Shown here: positions 34,601 to 40,141 of the stretch, one piece after another
Numbering within the stretch: position 1 is the first letter of the stretch
Layout of the letters: every line of letters begins with the position of its first letter
NCBI RefSeq assembly: GCF_009720525.1
Contig: NZ_CP043930.1
Coordinates: 1,178,001-1,242,000, forward strand
Reading direction: 5' to 3'
Source: Gimesia benthica
GTDB taxonomy: Bacteria; Planctomycetota; Planctomycetia; Planctomycetales; Planctomycetaceae
Length of the DNA: 64,000 bases
Made by a program: the position numbers and the translations under genes
Notes under the pieces: model-generated
Database searches by the model: none
What the model was told of the DNA's origin: nothing
Seen by the model: the letters and a program-made list of their open reading frames with translations, nothing else

Positions 34601-37600
34601 GTTTCATTCAGATTCGGATCCAAGGCATAGAGTTGCGCAACATCAGGAGATTCCCAACCATTCCAGCCATCGTATAGATAGACAGATCCCGGATCAGCAG
34701 GATCACCAGAGTCTGGTCCACCGACGAGAATCACATCCCCACTGATCGCAACTCCCAGACCAAATCGATCCGGCTTTGTCTCACCAATGACTGCCAGGGA
34801 TTTAAGTACATCCCAGTTATCTGATTCCTGAATCAGATAAGCATCACCGATAGCGCCAATCACAGCGATCCCGTTCTCGATGCCCACAGAAGTACCAAAA
34901 TGGGAGCCTGTTTCGAAAGCGGTCAACATTTTGATCTCAGACCAGCTGTCATCTCCCGGACTCGCTGTTCCGCTGGTATCTCTGCTGAACAGGTAAACGG
35001 CACCATCCGAGTTATGATAGGGATCCCCCGCGATGATTGTGTTTTCATCTTCACTGATCGCAACGGATTCTCCAAGGAATGCAAAGTCGGTTGCATCAGA
35101 AGCCGTAAGTTTTCTGGTAGAGTAAGTGTTCCAGCCATCATCCGACATAAAGACATAAACGGCCCCTGCTCTTTTCGTTGTTTCATCCACATCGGCATTC
35201 GGGGCCCCCACCACAATTGTCTGTCCTTGCATCGCCAGACTGTGACCAAAGTTTGAAACAGACGGGCCGAAGCCCCTGGGAAAGGGATCCCCGAAGAGCC
35301 CGTCGGCAGGTTGCGTGAATGTCTGCTGATGCACCCAGGCATCATCCTCATGCCCTGGGTTGGCCCCCTCATTCAGCTGGTACAGATAAACAGAGCCGGC
35401 AAGGTCTCCATCGTCTGCATAAGGAGCAGCAATAATCAGCGTATCTCCGTCAATGGCAACAGATCTGCCAAAATCATAATAACCTAGTTCAACTCCATCT
35501 GTCGGGGCATAGATTGTCGAATGAAAATCCCAGGTGTCATCCGTCAGATTATCGGGGGTTTGATTTACATCATTCCGAACATACAGATAAACAACACCGT
35601 CGCGATTGTTATAAGACGCAGCTGCCACGACCATCCAGTCACCATCAACGGCAACCGCACTCCCCGTTTCATCACCTTCTGCCGGATTCGCTGCCGGATC
35701 AGGCAGGAGTTCTCCCTGGCTGATGATGGACGGAATGTCCACCTCAAATGTGGCCAGACTTGAATTCTCTGCGACAAATAGTTGAATGCTGCCATCATCG
35801 CCCACTTCGGAACCATTTAATTGAATCGAGTAGGTTCCGTTATCGGTAAGATCCCAGAAACCGCCGGGAGGCGTGACGGTATAGGTTACTGAAACCGGAC
35901 TCCCATCCACTCCCGAGTGTACGACGGCACTGGTCACTACCAGTGTGTCGTGGGGGCCGGTGACTGTGACATCATTAACGTCGATCGTGGAGATATCAAT
36001 GGCAGAGTCATCGCTAAATTCCACTGTAAAGGAGTATGAATCCAAACCATTTTCTGCCGTCTCGACCTGGGAAACGGAAGCACTGACAAACGGAGGTTGA
36101 TCGAACTGAAAATTTTGCAGCGAAGCGAGTTCTGCTTCCGTCAGGAACATAGCAGCCTCACCAGAGAATCCGGCACTGGTGACCAGCGCATTGGCAGCGG
36201 CCTCTGCATCAGCACGGTTCTCATCCAGAATGGTAAAATGGGCCAGCCTGACAGTCTCACCCGCGTTAACGGTCAGGTTGTAAGCCCAGACGATATTGTC
36301 CCCCACGACTTCGACTGTAGCAGGCACCAGCCCCCGCACGCTGTGAATGTAATGAATCAGAGCCGGAGTTCCGCTTCCGTCAGCATCATCGGTCCCGATC
36401 CATAAATCAGTCGGTTCGACAATCGTGTCGCCGTCAGAAGTATTGAAGACGATGGTCTCACGGTCACTGCCTAAATTACCGACGATTCGCACGGTTTCCG
36501 TGATTGCTGAAGCTGTGGGATTGTGGAACACATCAATGGTACGCGCGAAATCCTGATAACCGGTGTTGGGAACAGTTATTTCCCGATGGACGTCGAGACC
36601 GGAAAGTGATTGCACATTGGACACCACCGTGCGTCCCTCGCCCTCCCAATGCATCGCCATGGGAACATCACCCAGGCGGGTGAGACTGAGCTTATGCTGA
36701 GGAGTATAGTCGGAGGTACTCAACGTGGCAGATCCAGAAATTTTCCGTACCTGTAACTGCACCGTATCCCCGGCACTCAACTCTATAGCCTGTTCTAAAT
36801 TTAATTCGAAGGCTTGACTTCCGAAAACTTGCGGAATTGTAGTAATACGATTTTCACTGACTGCCCCATTGATGAGAAACCGATATTCGACCTGAGAATC
36901 ATAGTAGCTAAAAGAATAATAATACTGACCAGTTCTAGGATTGTAGCCAGTCACTTCCCACACCAATAAATTTTCAACACCAATTTCTCCGGTCAATCGA
37001 TACGCTCCTGACTGAGCGGCCGAAAGCGTGCCCACAGTTTGAAAACTTGTAGTCAATATACTGGAGTCTGATGATCCGCTCTCCTGCGTGGTGATCCCCG
37101 ATACACCTTCATACCGGATCAAACGGAGACGATGCCGAGGGATGAAGGACGAATTAGATAAGTAAACATTCCCGGAGATTTCCCTCACCTCTAAGTGCAC
37201 TCTATCCCCTGCACTCAATTCCACGGTATCAGCCAGATTCAACTCGAAATATTTGGATGATAGATTATCTGAAATATTGAAAATGCGAGATTCTCTCTGA
37301 CTCCCGTTAACCAGGATACGATATTCCAGTTGGGAAGTAGAAGTTGTATAATTTCGAACTCCTATTTCACCGGTCACACGGTACACACCCGATTCTGCAG
37401 CTGTCAGTGTCTCCACGGTGACAAAACTGGAACTCAGACTTTGAAAAGAGGTTGTTGTCGACTCAGCCACAGAGATTCCCGAAATCCCTTCCAGCCGGGT
37501 CAAACCGAGACGATGTAGGGGAGTAGAAGCAGACGTACTTAACCTGACAGATCCCGCATTTTCACGAACCCATAACTGCACAGAATCCCCGGCACTCAGT

Positions 37601-38538
37601 TCCAAGGTCTCTTCCAGGTTCAATTCGAAAGATTTGTCGTAAAGGCCATTCGGTATCGTCGAAACCCGGGATTCACCAAATTCATCATTGATCACCAGGC
37701 CATATTGAACCTGCGAAGCTGACGATGATAGACTACGAATTCCGATTTCGCCGGATATCTCATAAACCCCTGATTCATCGACTGTCAGAGTTCCTATAAC
37801 CAGATAACGGTAATCCAGACTCTGGCTGGCCGTTGATGTTGACTCCTGGAGAGTCGCACTCACTTGATAGTCTGCCATCGAAGGAGCATAATCGATCCCC
37901 CCCACCTGCAAACGGTTCAGACCATCAAACGCTCCATTCGATCCCTGGACCAGCTGCCCGGCACCAAATCCCAAAGACTCAGGATCAAGAGTGTACCCTT
38001 CCGGAGAATTCAGTCCCGTTGATGTCGCCCCCACCACAAAATCAGTCAGATATTCACCACCAAAAGAACCATCGCCGTCTCCATCCAGGGCATTACCGGC
38101 AACGTCGGTAATCGTATCCAGAACCGTCAAACGGTATATATCTTCAGACAAGGCAGCAAAATATAGCTTGGCTGTGTTGGTGTCGTTATTGTAGCTGGTA
38201 GAATCAACCGTAATGACAACATCATCTGCTGATCCCAGTAGACCGTCTACTCCTGCACGGACTAGAACGTAGTTGGCAGCGACGTCGGCCCCTTCGACTG
38301 TTTCACTGAAAGTCACTTTCAGTGAAGTCGCATCGAGATTTAAGGTCCCCGTATTGTCTGGTGATGCTCCTGTGATCGTCGTCAGCATGGTCCGATCTTC
38401 CAGAACTTCGACCGTGGAGATCTGATTGCTTAAGACCGTCTGCCAGTAACGCCGCAGAGCTCTGCGATCACGGGATCGAAAAACGGGGCGCTTACGCAGA
38501 CGGGAGGTGAGTGTTTTGAGCCAGTTAGTAAGCAGCAT
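16690..38538 (-). CDS. Giant (7,282-aa) secreted beta-repeat protein with cohesin-like, dockerin and C-terminal metzincin-like domains
   Basis: The ATG at 38538 has GAGGAG upstream. The basic N-terminus with VEVLEDRTMLT is the LEPR-like motif of planctomycete giant surface proteins. Order of domains: an SbsA/SwmB-type Ig-like domain (about 54-170); three tandem modules of about 130 residues (225-635); a seven-repeat FG-GAP propeller (about 940-1350); nine units of 538-556 residues alternating a GDDRLVIN-type block with FhaB-like beta-helix repeats (about 1500-6450); two cadherin-like Ig repeats (about 6640-6870); a cohesin-like domain; dockerin-like pairs DLNDDDQIGFRDLLLF and DFNRSGRVAFRDLILL; and a C-terminal domain with HELGHLLGYEH (His7232, His7236, His7242) and a downstream Met7248, the metzincin zinc signature. 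The frame is intact over 21.8 kb. Predicted extracellular, roles in adhesion or surface matrix; proteolysis is inferred from the motif only. Confidence 0.9.
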   Translation of the reverse strand: MLLTNWLKTLTSRLRKRPVFRSRDRRALRRYWQTVLSNQISTVEVLEDRTMLTTITGASPDNTGTLNLDATSLKVTFSETVEGADVAANYVLVRAGVDGLLGSADDVVITVDSTSYNNDTNTAKLYFAALSEDIYRLTVLDTITDVAGNALDGDGDGSFGGEYLTDFVVGATSTGLNSPEGYTLDPESLGFGAGQLVQGSNGAFDGLNRLQVGGIDYAPSMADYQVSATLQESTSTASQSLDYRYLVIGTLTVDESGVYEISGEIGIRSLSSSASQVQYGLVINDEFGESRVSTIPNGLYDKSFELNLEETLELSAGDSVQLWVRENAGSVRLSTSASTPLHRLGLTRLEGISGISVAESTTTSFQSLSSSFVTVETLTAAESGVYRVTGEIGVRNYTTSTSQLEYRILVNGSQRESRIFNISDNLSSKYFELNLADTVELSAGDRVHLEVREISGNVYLSNSSFIPRHRLRLIRYEGVSGITTQESGSSDSSILTTSFQTVGTLSAAQSGAYRLTGEIGVENLLVWEVTGYNPRTGQYYYSFSYYDSQVEYRFLINGAVSENRITTIPQVFGSQAFELNLEQAIELSAGDTVQLQVRKISGSATLSTSDYTPQHKLSLTRLGDVPMAMHWEGEGRTVVSNVQSLSGLDVHREITVPNTGYQDFARTIDVFHNPTASAITETVRIVGNLGSDRETIVFNTSDGDTIVEPTDLWIGTDDADGSGTPALIHYIHSVRGLVPATVEVVGDNIVWAYNLTVNAGETVRLAHFTILDENRADAEAAANALVTSAGFSGEAAMFLTEAELASLQNFQFDQPPFVSASVSQVETAENGLDSYSFTVEFSDDSAIDISTIDVNDVTVTGPHDTLVVTSAVVHSGVDGSPVSVTYTVTPPGGFWDLTDNGTYSIQLNGSEVGDDGSIQLFVAENSSLATFEVDIPSIISQGELLPDPAANPAEGDETGSAVAVDGDWMVVAAASYNNRDGVVYLYVRNDVNQTPDNLTDDTWDFHSTIYAPTDGVELGYYDFGRSVAIDGDTLIIAAPYADDGDLAGSVYLYQLNEGANPGHEDDAWVHQQTFTQPADGLFGDPFPRGFGPSVSNFGHSLAMQGQTIVVGAPNADVDETTKRAGAVYVFMSDDGWNTYSTRKLTASDATDFAFLGESVAISEDENTIIAGDPYHNSDGAVYLFSRDTSGTASPGDDSWSEIKMLTAFETGSHFGTSVGIENGIAVIGAIGDAYLIQESDNWDVLKSLAVIGETKPDRFGLGVAISGDVILVGGPDSGDPADPGSVYLYDGWNGWESPDVAQLYALDPNLNETSFTESIAISGRTIIAGWRNHAHDGVQTGVAYAYEYQPIIDLKADLIDGSLVFNSLTNQNAAVSLSVSDGALVVTHPNNRLVPPVEGNQVNLNQFTIPLSALITREIYINGGTGDDRVSVDASLAAVGLKVIFNGGEGGGFDSLDVTGIAGSAEYLFENEHDGKVQINDSGLDLISYTGLETITSSIDAPQVTLVYSDADETITVSSPASGQLSVDSTAGEIITFQDFTGKLTLDAGAGINTLNLNDLGASLTADFEILDSAGTETVVLGDTLNLGSGAFTIYGETVQIAGAVTGAGDLEIVATTIEFANTNSSLNTGDGDLRLLAENTIELREVSTTGTVEITSLTGDITDNNDSANNIAASRAILSAVNGRIGYTLETAVGNLEAVAVGDIDITNTGDLIIGGVSELEGIESTSGRVIVLSLGSIEVQEDVSSYANLGLRTLDSEIASLDEDILVHSGVTLQSETGYVGLYSDDDVTVQEQALLQTTAHNIYFYVNYDSADGLGGVLDLAGELITQNPSYSTQVYGSPQADLYQIAPSLNSRVIVRGYIPWSQTETLEDELIYSVPEGESATLVPSDDVNGRVLFTGGFKDIIYNFVETLQQDDLQQQAGHIRVTGTAGDDVLTINAISANSGTWQLNDGPINSFSDIENFTFLGLEGDDRLVINNPVDGVFQPPAGVDYIGGTGGETLGDSLEIIGGFVADSEFEFLTEDRGRVFYGGLAVPAINYFDLEELVSELSVTEQQLYYNIPATLLSISDAGAGKTAFDTAYGTPLKLETPIETLSLQYGNRPLQGDQYYIHLNSLGAGFDANFVINDRHNNNTVILTDGLYLDSADVTINTGRVRVFGSVTGTGDLEIVTATIDFPYANSMLNTGAGDFRLQAETTINLTEVISTGTVEITSLNGDITDGNDSLNNIKASQAILSAVNGSIGNTLETEMGRLEAVADGSIEISNTGDLILGGIGVLDGVESTGGDVIVETQGRLEVHENVTAHNGVSLTTLDSAVASLNEDIVVKSGVAIHAANDEVALYADDDLTVEELAEILAPAYYISLNVNYDSADGVGGVLDLSGQTTTWGPFYRTSVYGSSQADSFRIAPSLNSHISVLADSPASPDLITDSLSYITPEGETVTVIPSGDTFGKISFTGDYDDIQYSGVETLQQADLQLLANQLRVEGTAGDDVLTINAIDANSGTWQLNDGPAVAFSGIDELAFYGLTGDDRLLINNPAGMIFNPANGIVYDAGGQAGDELELTGGTVQSVQHQLNEGQNAIYFNGSVGPTVRYLGVGTVIVDTDAVATTVVGDSLTVSSDDGVQTRVTGNTGVLFTSYSGLLAVEGTSASATLQLNSLGSGVSGTLLIGGNQQETVILNDGLNLGSADLTIHAGSAQVTGKVTGSGDLQIEATMITFADENSGIDAGAGGIELISSEDLIVGNLTTTGTVVLTSLTGDIRRVTTGASLIKAFSAVMSAEQGNVGYSNQLYTELSRLEVIAFDGVAIRNTGDLTIGGISDLVGIETLAGGISVYNYGKLQVSEDLISLGGVALYTLDIDNPSADRNLIVDSGVFLQSGSGMSLVSCDDLLIEQNALLTSYRVYLNVDVGGGDDTSGGRLDLLGELAVFWGEQARIYGGAQADSFYINPSQRNRIYLDANDPTSPADTLYYYTPEGVTATLSSSSTNVGTVTFSGGYQEILHVDVENIENAGTPPAPDPTWISVAGTSGNDVLTVNATDSNSGTWQLNAGPVVSFDDIESFTFFGLEGDDRLVINNPVDGVFHPAGGINYGGGTGGETLGDSLQIIGGTIEDSEFQFIDYNRGRVFYGGMAASAINHVNLEELSSELSVTNQRIYYSFPGPRPLSISDAGAGMTAFDPDYATPLKLISPIETLSLQYGNQPLNDYQINLNSLGAGFSADLIIDDRDDNTSITLGDGLNMGSGNVSISAETVQIAGSVSGEGDLDVVATTIEFPNPNSSLNTGDGNLNLLAENSITLQEVISTGDVEITSLTGGIYDGNGSANNITASRAILSAENGAISSLETEVGNLEAVAYGNIDITNTGDLIIGGVSELKGVESTYGRVIVQSVGSMKVEENVSAYERLTLLTQDSSVASLDEDILVHSGVTLQSETDYVALFSADDLTVEEQATLEALGTHIYLHVNYQSTDGVGGVLNLVGNLKILDPIYRAVIVGSPQADAFLIAPSQNSVIVVYGDNPAAPDLIADTLIYLTPDRETATLTPSNVSNGIILFSGSYQYIDFTSIETVQEGDLAQLAGQLRIDGTAGDDVLTINATDVNSGTWQLNDGPAVAFSAIDELAFYGLTGDDRLVINHPEGMIFNPVGGILYDAGGQADDELELTGGFATSEEHRLVAGQHAVYFNESIEATIRHLGVSRVLSKLDTAETILTGDNLTVSSDDGIQTHVTGANTSVVFESFTGTLSVAGDTGAASIQLNSLGSGLTGTFQAGSEKQETVILNDGLDLGSGEVSIQAGIVQIAGAVTREGDLDISASTIDFTDLNSSLDTGAGDLSLQAERSIYLGHVLTTGTVDITTIEGDIIDNNGSATNISASKAILDAEYEGEILSLETEIGYLEAVARGSIEIINTGDLVIGGVSDLQGIQSFDEWVSVQTMGGMQVGENVRAFDFVVLWTQDSASASLSEDIQVKSDVIISTQFNSITLNAADDLKIEEQARLWSETEINLRVNYDSTDGVGGILDLIGQVNTSGSNYVTNITGSSQADSFRVTPSQGALIEIEGNEPASPGLVGDTLFYMVPEGETATQNSTSESQGSISYTGGYDNIQYSDIEILEQSNPDQLARKLRFEGTAADDVLTINATNENAGTWQLNAGPEVAFSDIDELVFYGLTGDDRLVINHPDGAIFNPTGGILYDAGGQAGDELELAGGTVQSVQHRLDEGQNAIYFNGSVDPTVRYQGLGTVIADTDAVATTVVGESLTVSSDDGVQTRVTGNTGVLFTSYSGLLAVEGTSPSATIQLNSLGSGMLGTLLIGGNQQETVILNDGLNLGSADLTIRAGSAQVTGEVTRSGDLQIEANTITFADANSGIDAGAGNIELISSEDLIVGNLTTTGTVVLTSLNGDIRRVTTGASLIKAYSAVMSAEQGNVGYSNQLYTELSRLEVIAYDGGAISNTGDLTIGGISDLVGIETLAGGISVYNYGNLQVSEDLISLGGITLSTLDFDNPSADRNLIVNSGVYLQGGSSISLRSCDDLLIEQNALLTSFSVYLNVDVGGGDDASGGRLDLLGELTVFGGSYAGIYGGAQADSFYISPSQRNRIYLDANDPTSPADTLYYYTPEGVTAMLSSSSTTVGTVTFSGGYQEILHVDVETIENAGTPPEPDPAWISVAGTSGNDVLTVNATDSNSGTWQLNAGPVVSFDDIESFTFFGLEGDDRLVIHNPVDGVFHPAGGINYGGGTGGETLGDTLEIIGGVIEDSEFEFVADNRGRIFYGNGAAPAINHFNLEELSSELSVTNQQIYYSFPGTQPLTISDAGAGVTAFDCVFGTPLKLISPIETLTLQFGNQPLNDYQINLNSLGAGFAADLIINDRDKNTSITLGDGLNLGSGDVSIDAETVQVAGTVTGEGDLDVVATTIEFPNPNSSLNTGDGDLRLLTESSITLKEVISKGDVEITSLTGGIYDGNGSANNITASRAILSAENDAVLGLETELGNLEVVAYSYIDLTNTGDLIIGGISELEGIESTYGRVIVRSLGSMQVKENVSSYTNLLLWTQDSSVASLDEDILVHSGVRLHSETNYVALYSDDDLIIEEQVTLETLSSNIYLRVNYQSADGVGGVLNLDGNLVTQSPSYRAYLYGSTQADTFWITPSLNSHIGVLADSPANPDLIGDTLNYLLPEGVILAQVPSSDANGTLTFTGDYKDIIYNNVETLQQGDPAQLSGQLKIVGTAGDDVLTINATDANSGTWQLNSGPEVAFSSIDELVFYGLMGDDRLLINNPDGMIFNPANGVLYDAGGQAGDVLELQGGYATSEEHRLVAGQNAVYFNGASEATIRYLGVPTIVSEMGTAETTLTGDSLTVSSDDGIQTRVTGNASVLVGSFTGTLAVVGDTEAATIQLNSLGSGMTGTLQVGRDRQEAVILNNGLDLGGAKLIVDAGEVSVAGDVSSTSDVTIHGSTISFTDWDYEIDAGAGTIELQSDGRIIVGGLRTTGDVKVTTHDGDIQGGGASNSFTAASAVLISEKAAIRSLRTEIGFLEAYAYYGVDLINLTDLTVGGISELVGINSLAGAVSVRTYGGLTVKEDIRSSDIRLYTMEAVDNASADHNLVIESGVVLQASDYASIQLYSSDDLTLEHNSLLSGGDIHLRVGTSALDGEGGRLDLRGQLVERNDLVNIFGGTLSDSFYIYPGLENQIWIAGGAPGTETSPGDTIYYYTPEGVTGTDTAGSTTGSGVISYSDGFQNIEYYEIETVINAGVPPVVDNAHLQLTGTTGDDVLTINATGAASGTWQLNDGQVNPFADIESLTFFGLSGDDQLVINHPVDGVFQPGSGINFVGGSEGETLGDTLEIVGGNSLEAQMEFLFEGVGTVYYEGITTPAIRYFDLEEVRNQGTVENLKLNYRSINSQTLTVNDAGSGLTSIDSNYGTLLTFSSPSEALSVSVESHPNYDPLMTLNSMGEGFHADVTILNDNQNLNVMLGDGLNLGSGEITIYGETVQIAGAVSGAGDLDIVAITIDFPNTNSSLNTGDGDLRLLAENTIELMEVISSGTVEITSKTGDIANGTDSVNIRASRAILSAVNGLIGDFLRTEVGTLEAVAYGIIDITNTGDLIIGGVSGLEGVESTNERVSVRSVGSLEVLENVSAHKSLLLWSFDSSVASPDEDILVHSGVTLQSETGYVALYSDDDVTIQEQALLQTTAHNIYFQINYDSADGLGGVLDLAGELITLGSSYRTFVYGNSQADLYKIVPSLSSQITVQGYHWSQTETLDDELIYYVPQGEVATHTVSGTDQGQISFSGSYQDITYIGVHTHVLAGSLTLKGTAGDDVLTINATGANSGTFQFNDEPVVVFTELSDLTFLGLEGDDRLVINHPSEGLFAPLGGVLFEGGGQSTEDMLEIYGGTATSVEHRFINENDGSIFYNGQTTAAITYTGLEPVLDTIAAIDRSFSFTGDAETITLSDDGDTGDGETQIDSTLGELVVFTNPTGTLTINTEVFGGTGSDTIIVNPVDSTFTANLTINAGNDDSVTLNTIDSGPGNVELNANEINIDGTLTTSGMVAIQADSLIRFAETGVIDATANTVQLTAGLAIQLGKIITAGDVWLISTGGAILDNSSSENTLIQSDSLFLQTVTGIGGAGDADIDIEANHITVDSYQGPIMIDNFGDLFIQLSDFPNLILNEDAGEQTIPLSLITTAGGTSQPLSVTATSSQPSLIPNPQINYLAGDTTDSLVFTPAPEQTGTATITLVITDGGADHLLETTGDNRSIELTFDITVSPQNDDPELDHLDDLLLWTNAHEQTVVLSGITAGGGEVQPLRVTAESNNPGLIANPVVNYSSADATGSLSFTPVADQTGTATITVIVEDGGLDGDLETTADNATLTRTFVVTVRELETVSLRVMNNPTVTDANGETESLSAEVEWLGEWDSYWLELWVSTEDLNSQGIASVSLDLAYLTDLTSATGIEFGAAFSQNQSGTINDEDGLVEGLSATTDLTDLGINTLLLFARIRFESLAEDNVLLDLEGQRIGPHDLGFQIQNSQIGLGSERVSQNANVDHSAAVIWANPYDLNDDDQIGFRDLLLFASVYNSFTAESSSQYAWFSDFNRSGRVAFRDLILLATNYNKSKVQQQEVIYPNNYPQDWDQQLQVSSLLDAPQSTKILTQDQAQTALQSAVDDMRPKLSEEGQQKLAQVQVEVVDLSGNTLGRVEGDTIYLDASAAGYGWFVDQTPWDHSEFQYDSQLSLIALPDSEAAGLIDLWTVIRHELGHLLGYEHQEEGLMEAVLDPGERKLADWSEESDDFFASLKDDNGFLVF
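19300..33900. repeat. Nine in-frame tandem units of about 1.63 kb inside the giant gene
   Basis: Each unit carries the block encoding DVLTINA...GTWQLN...GDDRLVIN. The shared GCCAGGT word (or its equivalent) starts at 19593, 21237, 22851, 24513, 26127, 27747, 29409, 31023 and 32691, so the spacings are 1644, 1614, 1662, 1614, 1620, 1662, 1614 and 1668 nt, all multiples of three. Two unit classes alternate in detail (GVFHPAGGINYGGG type and FNP.GGILYDAGG type). Outer limits are approximate. Confidence 0.85.
23651..31060. repeat. Higher-order duplication with a 4,896-nt period
   Basis: Bases about 23651-26164 recur at about 28547-31060 with an offset of exactly 4,896 nt at every point checked (23651/28547, 24511/29407, 26164/31060), and 22851/27747 share the same offset. 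Long stretches are nearly identical; for example the residues around VTVNATDSNSGTWQLNAGP-like blocks differ at very few positions. The period equals three units (1614+1620+1662) and 1,632 codons, so the repeat array has grown or been homogenised three units at a time. Confidence 0.8.
36640..37870. repeat. Three tandem modules of about 400 nt near the N-terminus of the giant protein
   Basis: Three successive copies encode the pattern ESGVYEISGEIGIR, SQVQYGLVIN, FELNLEETLELSAGD, SVQLWVRE and LHRLGLTRLEG (copy-specific variants ESGVYRVTGEIGV and QSGAYRLTGEIGV). Each ends in a short RLEGISGI-like link. The architecture recalls jelly-roll domains such as C1q/TNF-like folds, but I cannot assign the family from sequence alone. 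Confidence 0.65.
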
Positions 38539-39027
38539 CCTGCTAACTCCTCAGAGATAAATTGATTCAGCTTATTGTGTTGCAGAGGGAAAACATCCCG
38601 CTAGCGTGAGCCGCAATACGGGATACAGGGACTCAGAGAGGACTAAGTTTTCCGGTAATAAGGAGTGAGCGAGCGTGTTAGAAAACGTTGAGTCAAAAAC
38701 GAAGAGCGGTTGTGCAGCAAAGTAGGCAACGGCATTCAAATTTATCCTCTTATAATTCACAACTTCATTCTGATTTTGAAACTGTGGGCGGGTTTAATTC
38801 TTAAGGGATAGCAGCAGAAGTTAATTCATCTTTTGAAATGCGATAACATCCAATAATTATCATACGGATTGATCACCAGTTGATAGGCCGGCCCGCTGGC
38901 ACATAAGCATATATTTATACCTGAATATCATGCCTATTTTCCAGTTTTAATAGGTATTTCAACCGATTTTACGTAAACTGAAATCTGCATTATTATGGAG
39001 GGATTTCACTGTAGTGGCCTTTCTTAG
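38539..39027. other. Intergenic between giant gene and reverse-transcriptase relic
   Basis: About 490 nt separate the divergent giant gene and the RT relic. On the minus strand a TATAAG about 200 nt upstream of the giant gene start could be a -10 element, but no convincing -35 accompanies it. A GCCGGC palindrome lies near 38888. The 62-codon minus frame at 38572-38760 has no recognisable features. No retron-like msr-msd RNA could be drawn by eye. Confidence 0.4.
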
Positions 39028-40139
39028 GTACATTACCTTTGGCTCAAGAATGAAACCACTACCCTATTCACCAGAGAATTAGTAAAGGTTGCTCTCTCTA
39101 ATCCAGAATCAACAAAAATTGCTCTCAAAGGAGCACTCAAATCAATCATACTCTCTGATGCATGATCCCCCCTGCTGCCTAAGCTAAATCCAGCCCCAAA
39201 ACGCGGCATATACCCAAACCTGACGGCGGTCTGCGGGAACTCGAACTGCAGTGCATCCCCGACCGGCTCATTGCTTTCCGACTACACAGGGTACTCATGC
39301 CATTCTTCAATCAGTCACTGCCAGGGCCCACTCGCAGCAACTGGGCTCTTTATGCTGAGCTGGAACAGCAGATTGAAACCAGGAATCAATATTGCATTGT
39401 CACAGATGATATCGCAAACTGTTTTCCTTGGGCACCAATCGAACCCACTCTCGAGTGCCACCGACAAATCATCAACAATCCCGATTTACTCTGGCTGATT
39501 GAAACCGTGATCCGGGGACATAAAGGTCAGAACCGAACAACCGGGCTGTGCCAGGGATCACGCTACAGCCCGGCCGCATTGGAGTTCTTGCTCCACAACC
39601 ACCTCGACACTCTGCTTTCAGCCGAATACCGAGGATCTCGAACGTTATATCGATATGTAGACAACCTGCTTATCGTATGTAACAACGAGCACGACTGCCG
39701 CCAGGCCATCCAGTCTGCGGAAGAGCACCTTTCTGAACGGGGTTTCCAGCTCAAGCACAACGAAGGACCACCTGAGGACATCCGGGACAACACCCGAAGG
39801 AAGATCCTCGGAGTGATCCCGCGCTGGCAGAATGGGAAACTCCACTTCACCATACCAGAGGACGCCTTCCAGAAACTGGAAACCAGCCTCAATGCGGCAA
39901 CACTCAGCAGCCACCCACTATCACGCGTCCAAAACGTGACAAAAGACTGGCTGTCAGCTTATGGCCCTGCGTTAGTCGCCCAGACGGTACGAGATGTAGT
40001 CAACAAGGTAATCAACCTCTGCAGGAATTCGGGTTTTGTGGAAATCACTCACAGAAACCTGTCCCAGACCGCAGCGGAAGCCTACCAGAGATGGCAGGAA
40101 CTCCGTAGTACGGTCAGAACTTCTCCAGATAGAAACTGA
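39028..40139 (+). pseudogene. Decayed stand-alone reverse transcriptase
   Basis: From 39213 to 40139 the frame encodes RT motifs in order: PKPDGGLREL and PDRL (RT1), VTDDIANCF (motif A, Asp codons at 39405-39410), GLCQGSRYSPAALEF (motif B) and RYVDNLLIV (motif C, 39651 onward), then a thumb-like region. The YxDD box is YVDN, losing the second aspartate. The ATG at 39297 would start after RT1, so it is not the natural start. Upstream coding continues in the next frame (TLFTRELVKVALSNPES, and later PAPKRGIY), which joins PKPDGG by a one- or two-base change near 39212 and contains TGA at 39163-39165. The gene is therefore 5'-damaged. The family resembles bacterial RTs with QGGPLSPLL and RYADDLL motifs of unknown role, not classical retrons or DGRs. 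No maturase domain is present. Confidence 0.75.
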
Positions 40140-40141
40140 TT

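Noticed and set aside
17000-38200. Many plus-strand frames of 60-200 codons opposite the giant gene.
   Set aside because: They recur with the repeat units as shadows of the real frame and carry no motifs of their own.
38572-38760. 62-codon minus-strand frame upstream of the giant gene considered as a leader peptide.
   Set aside because: No ribosome-binding site or conserved pattern; its stop is 34 nt before the giant gene start, but nothing supports translation.
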